Source: Conus ventricosus (lineage: Eukaryota > Mollusca > Gastropoda > Neogastropoda > Conidae). Taken from it: a stretch of DNA of 64,000 nucleotides. A model generated the notes under the pieces. The model saw only the letters and a list, made by a program, of their open reading frames with translations, was not told the origin of the DNA and did not search any database. Shown one piece after another: positions 48,173 to 57,089 of this stretch. Every line of letters begins with the position of its first letter. The stretch's first letter is position 1. The stretch is from positions 36,969,649 through 37,033,648 of the forward strand of contig CM031626.1 of the NCBI GenBank assembly GCA_018398815.1. The letters are read 5' to 3'. A program made the translations under genes and the position numbers.

Positions 48173-49200
48173 TCAACCTCTTGCAAGGCTGCTGCCTTCT
48201 GGAACCTCATGCGACAATCCTCGCCACGTGTCCCTCTTGTGACAAATGAAACACCTATTGTCCCTTTGCCCTTCCTTCTGCCCCACCACTGGGTTTGCAG
48301 ACTTTGCAGAAAACTCCCCTAGTCTCCTTGCACTCTTCTCACCTGTGCCTGGCACCTGTTTCTCCTGCACCTTAGTGCCCAAACGTGCCTCCCTGTACCC
48401 TCTGCTAACTTCAGCAACTCCCTGCTGTCTCTGGCTTGTCTCTCTTTCAAATGTATAGTTAATTCAGGGCCGCAACCTGACAAAATCTGTTCTTTCATAA
48501 CCAGCTCTTTCAATTCAGCGAACTCCTTTTTCGTACCACTCAACTCTAACCACTTCTCAAAATAGTGATCTAAACGTGCACCAAACTGAGTGTACGTTTC
48601 ACCTGCTTGTAATCTAGCTGATCGAAACTTCTTTCTGAACCCCTCCTCTGTGAGGTCAAATCCCTTCATCAACGACTCTTCACAGCACCAAAATCAGATT
48701 GTTGGTCTGCTGGAACGCAGTGAAAATCTGCAATGCTTTACCCGTCAATAGCGCTGACAAAATGACTGCCCCTCACTCTGAAGGCCAACCCCTGACTAGT
48801 AGCAAACGTTTCAAAACGACTGATGTACGCATCAATCGAGTCTGACCCTTCCGGAATTTTGGCAACTTTGGTCGGGGGGCATAACTGCGCACAGGGTCAC
48901 TGGAAACTGAACTACCATCATCAGTGGTTCTCCCTCTGTATTCTCACTTTTTCCAACTCTAATTGAATCCTTAATCTTTCTGTCTCCTGCTTCATTCTTT
49001 CTGTTTCCTGCGCTTCCCTTATTCTTTCTGTTTCCTGCGCTTCCTTATTCTTTCTGTTTCCTGCGCTTCCCTTATTCTTTCTGTTTCCTGCCTTATTCTT
49101 TCTGTTTCCTGCGCTTCTACTGCGATACGGCGTCTTTCCGCTCGTCATCTCTTTCCATCCTTTGTTGGGCTTCAACGAATGCTCACAACTCTTCTCCCGA
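48173..49200 (-). pseudogene. gag with coiled-coil, SCAN-like capsid and zinc knuckle, copy 2
   Basis: Three parts in order. 49175-48921 is a charged Glu/Arg helix with repeated AQETER(I/M)(R/K) units from a 24-bp DNA repeat, a probable coiled coil. 48672-48319 encodes FRKKFRSARLQAGETYTQF, LDHYFEKWLELSG and ILSGCGPELTIHLKER, closely resembling the SCAN dimerisation fold, which is known to derive from Gmr1-like gag. 48382-48173 carries CFICHKR..., a frame-broken CCHC zinc knuckle. The protein would form the particle and bind RNA. Shifts separate the parts. Confidence 0.85.
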
Positions 49201-49635
49201 GTAGCCTAAATCACAAGCGACGCTCACAAGTTGTTCAATAGGGTGTTCTTTTCGTCCGCATTATATCCTCTTTTTTTTTGAACAAGATTTTATTACTACG
49301 ACAGCCAAACTGGTGGTTACCGACACGAGTGGACGTGATAGCACCAATCCTATGAATGATAATATTAGCTTGGGACAACGTAATTAGTTTTTATAAGACG
49401 CCTAGCGCCTGACCCAACTATGAGAGCGAATTATAGGCAATCTGTGCGAAATAAGTATTCTGGGGCTGAAATGCCAAGCCTTAGTGTTAACTATCTTGGA
49501 AGCAATGCCAAGCCTAGTATTTAACTATCTTGGAAACATTACACTAAGACACTACCTTGTCTTAGGATTACAACACTTGAATCCCACCCAGCTTCCTCTT
49601 GAGAAGTTGAACAATTATAATAAATGGGCCAGAAT

Positions 49636-49652
49636 TCCTGGCAGGCTCGCCA
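49636..49652 (-). other. Primer binding site candidate of copy 2
   Basis: Plus strand TCCTGGCAGGCTCGCCA has the form of a tRNA 3' end including CCA; on the minus strand it lies six bases inside the 5' LTR. The tRNA species is not assigned. The same sequence occurs in copy 1. Confidence 0.75.
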
Positions 49653-49658
49653 ATAAAT

Positions 49659-51104
<1,446 letters not shown>

Positions 51105-51109
51105 CTGTC
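51105..51109. other. Target site duplication of LTR copy 2 (right)
   Basis: CTGTC, identical to 44320-44324. Confidence 0.92.
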
Positions 51110-51364
51110 ACTGACTGTCTGGACAAGACAGGAAGAGAACAGTGCTCGACTCAGAGTGTACTCATATCGTCCATGAATCCTATGAAGTACGAGGGTGAGG
51201 ACCTGCCCAACATCATCACAAAGGTTGTTATGCTAGGTGAGGTGCAGAAAGATGCGTGCAACCAAGAAGACATTGGGCAGCAGAAGTATGCAAACTTTGT
51301 TGAGGAATGCATCAACAGGAATGAGGTCAGTATCTGGGCCAGAATGAAGAAGGAGAGAACGTAA
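51110..51364 (+). pseudogene. Uncharacterised invertebrate protein family, middle part (3' piece)
   Basis: Continues the sequence interrupted at 44319. The frame from 51173 reads SMNPMKYEGEDLPNIITK, IGQQKYANFVEECINRNEV and SIWARMKKER. This parallels the family block 'MGNPF..DSxDLLxLDTKxI ... LGxxQYxxFVxxRL ... I..NKLxLF'. It ends inside the first arm of a palindrome (51354). Confidence 0.6.
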
Positions 51365-51440
51365 AAACACCGATTCTGGCTCAACCGGTCTCAACCAGTT
51401 TCGACCGGTTGACTCCAGAATCGGTGTTTTTACGTTCTCT
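51354..51440. repeat. Nested palindrome / long hairpin
   Basis: Perfect 26-bp inverted repeat: 51354-51379 against 51415-51440 (AGAGAACGTAAAAACACCGA start). The 35-bp centre contains a second 10-bp inverted pair, TCAACCGGTC and GACCGGTTGA. Apart from a 2-base mismatch and a small loop the 87 bp can fold as one hairpin. Confidence 0.95.
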
Positions 51441-51583
51441 GACAAGTAAGACTTCAACAATGAATTAAAAATGATAATCCATCACACATTCTCTTTCAAT
51501 AACCAAAAAAATAACGATTATCTACAAACAAACATACTGTGTAGGATTATCCGTTTTCAATACTAATTTACTAAACTTTCTAG

Positions 51584-51671
51584 AGAGTAACATAGGGGGA
51601 AAGCAGCAGTGGCTGAACACACCCCATAGAGTAACGTAGGGGAAAAGCAGCAGTCGCTGAACACACCCCAT
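51584..51671. repeat. 44-bp direct repeat, two copies
   Basis: 51584-51627 and 51628-51671 are adjacent and differ at about three positions (core GCAGCAGT(G/C)GCTGAACAC). Confidence 0.93.
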
Positions 51672-51948
51672 ACACAAACGGTGGAGCAGGTAAGCCTTTA
51701 ATTGCTAATTGTCGACCTGCCTAAGGACTCCGCACTATCAGAATACTGCAGAGACCCATCATTAGGTCGACACCAGATTACTTAATTTGTGGTGTTGGGT
51801 CTTATGACGTGACCGGACATGACGATCTTGAACTAGCGCCCTCCAACCAGCGCCTCTCAGTTTAGCCATGGCTTCCAATGCAGACGGACGTGTTTGTTCA
51901 CAGAGGAATAGTTTCTTGCTATAGGTGATTGTGTTTTATTACAACTGT
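51672..51948. other. Possible upstream region of the following small gene
   Basis: About 280 bp without open frame. An inverted pair TGTCGACCT / AGGTCGACA lies at about 51709 and 51763. Confidence 0.4.
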
Positions 51949-52305
51949 ATGGCGGAGTATCTAAACAAAAGAAAATCAGGCGGGTCCAGTTCTTTACCTC
52001 CTAAGCCAAAGAGAAGTATTGCTTTTGGAAGGTGAGGAGAAAGAAAAAAACAAGAACCTACTATTGATGAACTACACAAGCGCCTTGAAAGCTTGTTAAT
52101 TCAAGACCGAGATTTAGCTGATATATTTGAAAGAGATGTTGTTAACTTTGAAAAGCTTTTAACTTTTGAAGAAATGATTCCATTTCTAAAAAATGGCGCT
52201 GTTTTATTCAAAAAGCTCCAAATGTTCGGTGATAGGTGTACTACATGGCAATCAAGAGCCGCCAAAAACACTAACTCCGCCAATGCTGGTCTTAAGCCCG
52301 GATGA
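51949..52305 (+). pseudogene. Small basic protein, one in-frame stop; unrecognised
   Basis: A single frame from ATG 51949 to TAG/TGA-limited end 52305 encodes about 118 residues, interrupted only by TGA at 52033-52035 (codon 29). The N-terminus is basic and Ser/Pro-rich (PPKPKRS, possible nuclear signal). The rest is helical and acidic, with DELHKRLESLLIQDRDLADI and FERDVVNFEKLLTFEEM. No family recognised. The stop lies in AAGGTGAGG, which also fits a splice donor, but no acceptor pairs convincingly. It could belong to the virus-like element to the right or be independent. Confidence 0.45.
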
Positions 52306-52462
52306 AAAAGAGGAGAGTTAAACTCTTTGTGAAATTCTTTGTGAAACTCTTTGTGAAATAGGTGAGAGGCATGTGTTGCGGCGAACACTGCTAATACTAC
52401 TGCACCGCTATAATAACCCCGCGTACTAGCAGGCTATTGCCCAGCCTTCGCTGCTGGCCAGG

Positions 52463-52987
52463 CGGTTACAGCGTAACCGTTACTATTTTTAGAAGCCCGT
52501 CACAGTAGTTCAGAAAACTTCCCCACCTTGTGGTGTTTGTGACACAACGGCAAAGCAGACGACACGGAACACGACTCAGGCTGGGCCCTAGACAGGGCTG
52601 GTGTTGTTACTGGCTAATTATAGTGGGTGTAGCACTGTTCGCTAATTACCAAGTAGTCCAAAACCTACAGTAGGAAACAGCCGCGGTTGAGCTAGACTGC
52701 GTGAAATGAATAATAAACAGGCACACATCATAGCCTATAGGCGGGATACACATGACGTGCTTGAGCCTGCGTGGCAGGAGTAATTGAGTTACTTCCACAG
52801 CGGTAGTTTTCCTAGCCTGGCTGCCAGAAAGCGCCCAACAAACTAGGCCAATCAGCAGAGTCTGCCGATTGACCCACAAAGCCCTGCTAGGGATGGCCTA
52901 ACAGCGTGCTGGCCTGCGTGGCAGGGTTTGGACTACTGACGATAGTATGACGGGCTTCTAAAAATAGTAACGGTTACGCTGTAACCG
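52463..52987. mobile_element. Short inverted-repeat (MITE-like) element with hairpin ends
   Basis: Perfect 40-bp terminal inverted repeats (52463-52502 and 52948-52987), extendable by six bases with one mismatch. Each end itself begins with GGTTAC-AGC-GTAACC, so it can fold as a small hairpin. The 525-bp interior has no open frame of note but repeats GCCTGCGTGGCAGG twice (about 52768 and 52911). No convincing target duplication is seen. Superfamily is not assigned. Confidence 0.88.
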
Positions 52988-53189
52988 GCTGGCAAACATT
53001 TCTCCTGAAAACCTGCTTCAACACCCTGCACACCTCCTTTTCAGACGGCCGCCGATAAGAACTTTGAAAGAGATCCTGTGATTATTGATTCAGGACTCTG
53101 ATAAGTGCTTTTGGCGGCTGTCTACGTCGTTCAAGTGTCAACAACAAAAAGCTCCTTCACTTTCCCACACAAGCACTGTCCCGTCTATT

Positions 53190-53280
53190 GTGTGTGTGTT
53201 TGTTTGTTTGTTGTGTGTGTTTGTTGTTTGTTGTTTGTTTGTTGTTTGTTTGTTGTTTGTTGGTGTTTGTGTGTGTGTGT
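53190..53280. repeat. TTG/TG-rich low-complexity tract
   Basis: Irregular TTTGTTG and TGTG units, about 90 bp. Open frames here are compositional. Confidence 0.9.
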
Positions 53281-53329
53281 TTTGTCCCACCCCACCCTGC
53301 CCACCCCCACCCCACGCATGCACACACTC

Positions 53330-53570
53330 AAGTTACTTCTAAGTTCTTAACTCAAGTCACCCCAAGTCACTTCTAAGCTCTTACTCAAGTCATCCTCAAG
53401 TCATCCTCAAGTCATCCTCAAGTTCTTACTCAAGTCACTTCTAAGTTCTTACTCAAGTCATCCTCAAGTCGTCCCCAAGTCATCCTCAAGTTCTTACTCA
53501 AGTCACCTCAAGATTGTAATTAAGTCATCCTTTAAGTACAACCAAGTTCTTATTTAAGTTATCTTATAAT
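53330..53570. repeat. Minisatellite of about 11-12 bp (CAAGTCATCCT)
   Basis: About 20 variants of CAAGTCATCCT / CAAGTTCTTACT / CAAGTCACTTCT in mixed order, becoming more degenerate to the right. It ends about 20 bp before the first small gene of the virus-like element. Confidence 0.9.
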
Positions 53571-53591
53571 TATCAAAAAAAACAATACAAT

Positions 53592-53834
53592 CTATGTTTT
53601 TATCTTAAATAGTAGATGTCTAATATAGTACACACACGCTTCAAAAAACGCGTCATTGTCGAGGATGTCTTGCTCAGCGTCCTTGGCGCGAGATTGGTCA
53701 GCATAGATCTTAATGAAGTTCTTACATTGTAAGCAACCGCATTGATTATAATTCTGGTCTATGGAAATGCCTTTTATAGACTCCATGTCTTTATTTATTG
53801 ACTTCATCATTTTAAACAAATAATAATCCGTCAT
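53592..53834 (-). CDS. Small Cys-containing protein, unknown
   Basis: 80 residues, MTDYYLFKMMKSINKDMESI at the start and a C-x-C-x2-C cluster (CGCLQC) at 32-37 that could bind metal. The remainder is acidic then hydrophobic. No family recognised. It is the leftmost frame of the block, on the same strand as the next two genes and 84 bp from the neighbouring stop. Composition (AT-rich) matches the virus-like genes rather than the flanks. Confidence 0.55.
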   Translation of the reverse strand: MTDYYLFKMMKSINKDMESIKGISIDQNYNQCGCLQCKNFIKIYADQSRAKDAEQDILDNDAFFEACVYYIRHLLFKIKT

Positions 53835-53918
53835 GATCTATTTTTATCAAAGAAACAAATTTATTTATAATAAATCAAAACCAATCCAGTATGTTAGGAT
53901 TGCAGTATCAATAAAGTA

Positions 53919-54395
53919 TTATTGCATTAGAAATGGATCAAAATGATCTTTTGTTGTTGGTGGTTTTGGCATGCTTTTGTGTTCGGCTTCTGTATTTAGT
54001 GGTGGAGATTGTTTGGACTGCTTTGGTTTTTGGTGTCTTTGTTTATATATTTTATAACCGTAATAACCACCCCCAGCAGCAATGCCGCCAAAAATGACGC
54101 CTTTAAGAAAATTCCATGAAGACTTTGGAGGTGTTGGCAACCCTGTTGTAGGGCTTGAATCAACTTGTTCAGGTGTTTTTATAGCTGGCATTGAAACAAC
54201 TGGCTGCGGCTCTAGCACTTTTTCATTATGAATTATATTAGGTGCTTGTAATTTAAATTTTTTTTGTTTGTTCCACTCTGCTAATCTTTTTCCTGCTGCA
54301 ACACGTCCAGGATGAGGAGGGTTTTTACTGGTCGCTTTCTCCACCGGATTCAATGTTTTCTGATTCTGATTCTGCTGATTTTCTAGCTCGGTCAT
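53919..54395 (-). CDS. Basic Pro-rich protein with one membrane segment
   Basis: About 158 residues. The start MTELENQ at 54395 is chosen over an upstream ATG at 54410 because the duplicated copy starts MTKPENQ at the matching position. It has a Gln/Asn-rich N-terminus, then a basic GRVAAGKRLAEWNKQKKFK motif that I have seen in Polinton-type proteins. A Pro-rich linker follows, then one Gly-rich hydrophobic segment, GVIFGGIAAGGGYYGYKIY (about 112-130), and a basic/Pro-rich tail. A virion-associated or DNA-binding membrane protein is possible; the function is unknown. Confidence 0.65.
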   Translation of the reverse strand: MTELENQQNQNQKTLNPVEKATSKNPPHPGRVAAGKRLAEWNKQKKFKLQAPNIIHNEKVLEPQPVVSMPAIKTPEQVDSSPTTGLPTPPKSSWNFLKGVIFGGIAAGGGYYGYKIYKQRHQKPKQSKQSPPLNTEAEHKSMPKPPTTKDHFDPFLMQ

Positions 54396-54608
54396 TTTTA
54401 AGCGAAACAAAATCTATATGATTAAAAGTAATTAATCCCATGATTGTACTTTTAATTTTCTTTGTTTGTTCCACTTTGCTACTCTTTTTACTGGTTACTT
54501 TCTCCGCCTGAATCAATGTTTTCTGATTCTGATTCTGCTGATTTTCTGGCTTGGTCATTTTGAAGGGAAATAAAATCTATATGATTAAAAGTAATTAATC
54601 CCATGATT
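54250..54608. repeat. Tandem partial duplication, 163-bp offset
   Basis: 54250-54445 and 54446-54608 align; the second copy lacks about 35 bp. Shared landmarks include CAATGTTTTCTGATTCTGAT and AAAATCTATATGATTAAAAG. It spans the start of one gene and the end of the next. Confidence 0.92.
54325..54558 (-). pseudogene. Truncated duplicate of the basic protein's N-terminus
   Basis: 77 codons: the first 30 (MTKPENQQNQNQKTLIQAEK) match the start of the 53919-54395 protein, but the 35-bp deletion shifts the frame. The GRVAAGK motif is lost, and the rest reads into the overlapping frame of the neighbour's C-terminus. Probably a non-functional by-product of the tandem duplication. Confidence 0.75.
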
Positions 54609-55027
54609 AATGGCGATAATAATGTTCCAAATCTGTAATATAGATCACAGCTTAGAGACTCTAATGACTTTGTTAAAACTGGATCCTGCGTTAAATCATA
54701 CATAAAGTCTTGTTCAGAATCAATGGGAGCAAATCTACTGACTAGTTTAGTGTACAAACTAAGAACCGTTTGCCCGACGTTTTTCACCATTCTTGATCCT
54801 AGTTGCGCTTCATACCTGTTATGATACTTTACAATGTCTTGTGGCGACATCTGTTGAATCTGTTCTATGCTGAATTCATTTCCGAGGAACTGTTTTGTTT
54901 TTCCACATGCTGCCAAAGAATACAGCCTCTCCTTTTTGGGCATAATAGCTTGGTCATCAACTTCTTCATTTGTAAGTCCAAGACGGTTTAGGCTGCTCTG
55001 TAGCTCTAGCAGATCATCGCTGTTCAT
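54488..55027 (-). CDS. Conserved Polinton-type protein, function unknown
   Basis: 179 residues, largely helical: MSPQDIVKYHNRYEAQLGSR (about 59-79), VGQTVLSLYTKLVSRFAPID (about 85-104), LTQDPVLTKSLESLSCDLYY and RFGTLLSPLIMGLITFNHID (about 132-151). The last 40 residues overlap, in another frame, the start of the duplicated neighbour and were probably altered by the tandem duplication. I recognise the helical core from Polinton-like elements, where it has no assigned role. Its start lies 36 bp from the start of the divergent gene at 55064. Confidence 0.7.
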   Translation of the reverse strand: MNSDDLLELQSSLNRLGLTNEEVDDQAIMPKKERLYSLAACGKTKQFLGNEFSIEQIQQMSPQDIVKYHNRYEAQLGSRMVKNVGQTVLSLYTKLVSRFAPIDSEQDFMYDLTQDPVLTKSLESLSCDLYYRFGTLLSPLIMGLITFNHIDFISLQNDQARKSAESESENIDSGGESNQ

Positions 55028-55063
55028 GTTTTTTATTAATTATAATTATTTTATTTTTTAAAA
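55028..55063. promoter_or_regulatory. Short divergent promoter region
   Basis: Only 36 bp separate the ATG codons of two divergent genes. The sequence is almost pure A/T, including TTTTATTAATTATAATTA, offering TATA-like words on both strands. Inferred from position and composition only. Confidence 0.45.
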
Positions 55064-55294
55064 ATGAGCACCGAAAAAACTGTTACCAACCTTGTATACC
55101 ATTCTGCTGTTATTGGAGGCCTAAGTGTAGGATACACAATGCTTGGTAAAAGCCTGTTAAAAATTAAACCAGCAGATCTTGGCAAACTAGACTTTGAAGA
55201 CTCAGCAAAACTGATTGCTGTTATTGCAGCTTCATTTGCTACGAAAGATTTTCTAGTTAAGCAAGGAATAATTCCAGACAGTATAAATATGTAA
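55064..55294 (+). CDS. Small membrane-associated protein, unknown
   Basis: 76 residues, MSTEKTVTNLVYHSAVIGGL. Two moderately hydrophobic segments, HSAVIGGLSVGYTMLG (about 13-28) and KLIAVIAASFATKDFLV (about 49-65), flank a charged middle. There are 22 bp to the next gene on the same strand. Size, two-helix plan and position beside integrase fit small membrane proteins common in Polintons; no function is known. Confidence 0.7.
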   Translation: MSTEKTVTNLVYHSAVIGGLSVGYTMLGKSLLKIKPADLGKLDFEDSAKLIAVIAASFATKDFLVKQGIIPDSINM

Positions 55295-55316
55295 AATAAA
55301 AAATACATTTATAAAA

Positions 55317-55724
55317 ATGGCTTCACTCGTAATGATGATAGGTGGTGCAGTGGTGAATGCGCTTGCTTTTAGCGGAAGTAATTACGCATTTAGTAAACTA
55401 CGGGATGACGGTGAGAGAAAAAGACATAACAAAGCTATGGAGCAACTAGCCGCAGCACAAGATTACTATGAAAAGCAGAGAATTGAGCAGTTAGATTTTA
55501 TTAACGACAAACCGAAAAAACAGGGACATGCAGCTTACACATTTAAAGACATTGACCAGGCAATAAAAGAATATTATCTTGTAACAGGCAAACCAATCGA
55601 GACATTGCCCCCACCAAAATTCAGTGACTTTTATCAGCCATCAGAAAAACAAAAGATGCAAGAAATCGCGTTTATTGTCTTTGGTATGACCGTTGTGTAT
55701 TTTGTTGCGCATAATATTGGCTGA
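55317..55724 (+). CDS. Membrane protein with central coiled coil, Polinton-type
   Basis: 135 residues. N-terminal hydrophobic SLVMMIGGAVVNALAFSGSN (3-22), a charged helical middle with HNKAMEQLAAAQDYYEKQRI (about 37-56) and a C-terminal membrane segment, IAFIVFGMTVVYFVAHNIG (about 117-135). The MIGGAVVNALAFSGSNY start is familiar from Polinton-like elements of invertebrates. It lies 7 bp upstream of the integrase start, so the two are probably expressed together. Possibly a virion membrane or scaffold protein; unproven. Confidence 0.75.
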   Translation: MASLVMMIGGAVVNALAFSGSNYAFSKLRDDGERKRHNKAMEQLAAAQDYYEKQRIEQLDFINDKPKKQGHAAYTFKDIDQAIKEYYLVTGKPIETLPPPKFSDFYQPSEKQKMQEIAFIVFGMTVVYFVAHNIG

Positions 55725-55731
55725 ATAAAAA

Positions 55732-56691
55732 ATGAACAAAATCTATTATTCGCCCAAAGGATATTGGAAGGGAATCACGGCAATTAAAAAGCTAAGCCAA
55801 GCAGCGGGAGTCAGCGAACAAACAGCAAAAGAATGGTTATCTAAACAAGCAATCTGGCAAATTTATTTACCTGCACCTAGACGAATACAGAGACCACACT
55901 TTGTGAATACAATACCGAACGACACCCATCAAATGGACCTTCTATATTTACCCCATGATATGATTAGACGAAAAAGATTTAAGTACGCACTCACAGTAAT
56001 TGACATGGCTTCAAGATACAAAGATGCGGAACCATTAACACAAAAGAGTGCTTCTGCTGTTGCTGTCGCTATACAGCTGATATACCAACGAGGCCCGCTA
56101 ACTTATCCTCGCATGATTCAAGTTGATGATGGAAAAGAATTTAAAGGTCAAGTGAATCAATTATTGTTAAAACATAGAGTTACCATTAAAAGAGGCATTC
56201 CAGGAGTTCACAGATCACAGGCTTTAGTCGAAAACTTTAACAAACAGTTAGCTGAAAGACTTTTTTCCTACCAGTATCACAGAGAGCTTATTGACAATTC
56301 TCGCAACACAGAATGGGTTAGAAGACTGCCCTCAGTTTTGCGCGCAATGAATAATGAAGAATTTAAATTAACGGGGCTAAAACCAGTAAAAGCAATCAAA
56401 AAACAAACAATGAATGTTGCTGAAGACACCAGTACAACCAGCAAACTATTACCGTTTGGTTTAAAAGTAAGGTACCTTTATTTACCAGGGGAAGCAGAAG
56501 GGGACACTCGCATTAGGGCAACCGATCCAGTTTGGAGTGTTGATCCATATGAAATAAATAGAATTGTAAAAATGAATCCGCCCGTGTATTATTTACGAGA
56601 AACTGACACAACAAAACAACCAGCTCCTCAAAGATCTTTTGTGAAAGAAGAACTGCAGATAACCCCACCAGACACAGTTCCGCTTAATTAA
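55732..56691 (+). CDS. Retroviral-type (rve) integrase
   Basis: 319 residues, uninterrupted. Residues 1-50 (YYSPKGYWKGITAIKKLSQA, then VSEQTAKEWLSKQ) form the conserved N-terminal segment of Polinton/adintovirus integrases, a helix-turn-helix-like region. The catalytic core runs from about 60 to 210 with D69 (HQMDLLYLP), D132 (QVDDGKEF) and E167 (ALVENFNKQ), the DDE triad with 34 residues between the last two. Residues 240-290 contain a KVRYL...DPVWSVDPYEI segment, a small beta-rich C-terminal domain; I do not see a clear chromodomain. It would insert the linear genome into host DNA. All catalytic residues are present. Confidence 0.95.
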   Translation: MNKIYYSPKGYWKGITAIKKLSQAAGVSEQTAKEWLSKQAIWQIYLPAPRRIQRPHFVNTIPNDTHQMDLLYLPHDMIRRKRFKYALTVIDMASRYKDAEPLTQKSASAVAVAIQLIYQRGPLTYPRMIQVDDGKEFKGQVNQLLLKHRVTIKRGIPGVHRSQALVENFNKQLAERLFSYQYHRELIDNSRNTEWVRRLPSVLRAMNNEEFKLTGLKPVKAIKKQTMNVAEDTSTTSKLLPFGLKVRYLYLPGEAEGDTRIRATDPVWSVDPYEINRIVKMNPPVYYLRETDTTKQPAPQRSFVKEELQITPPDTVPLN

Positions 56692-56717
56692 TTTACGTAA
56701 ATATATTTGAGTTTAAA

Positions 56718-57089
56718 ATGGAAGCTCACAACGAAGAAGCCTTACGTATTGAGGCACAGAAGAAAGAATTCTTACATGGAACTAAACCGGAAGCAAGAAT
56801 GATAAATGCAGAGACCTTGGAATTGATGCGGGAATCATTTAATTTGAATTCTGCTATTAGGGCAACATTTGCGAGGACTCATCGGCACATGGCAATGCAT
56901 CCAGATCACCTACAGCCCAAAATCCCAAATTTTGATTATCAAACATGGGATAAAGAATATCTTGAAATAGTAAAAAAAATTCGAGCACATCAAGCAAACA
57001 TGAGAAAAATTTTGGATGAATTGGATATTGATGCGATTGAGCTTATAGATAAACTTCGGGAAAAATATAAACCCCAAGAATGTATATAA
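56718..57089 (+). CDS. Helical protein, unknown
   Basis: 123 residues, strongly charged: RIEAQKKEFLHGTKPEARM, AIRATFARTHRHMAMHPDHL and a C-terminal helix, MRKILDELDIDAIELIDKL. No signal or membrane segment. It starts 26 bp after integrase on the same strand, and its stop at 57089 directly abuts the stop of the convergent polymerase gene at 57090. No family recognised. Confidence 0.7.
   Translation: MEAHNEEALRIEAQKKEFLHGTKPEARMINAETLELMRESFNLNSAIRATFARTHRHMAMHPDHLQPKIPNFDYQTWDKEYLEIVKKIRAHQANMRKILDELDIDAIELIDKLREKYKPQECI

Noticed and set aside
53330..53570. CRISPR-like alternation of short repeats
   Set aside because: Repeats are 11-12 bp without unique spacers, in an animal genome; a minisatellite.
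55732..56691. Chromodomain at the integrase C-terminus
   Set aside because: The C-terminal 80 residues lack the aromatic cage pattern of a chromodomain; only a beta-rich tail is visible.
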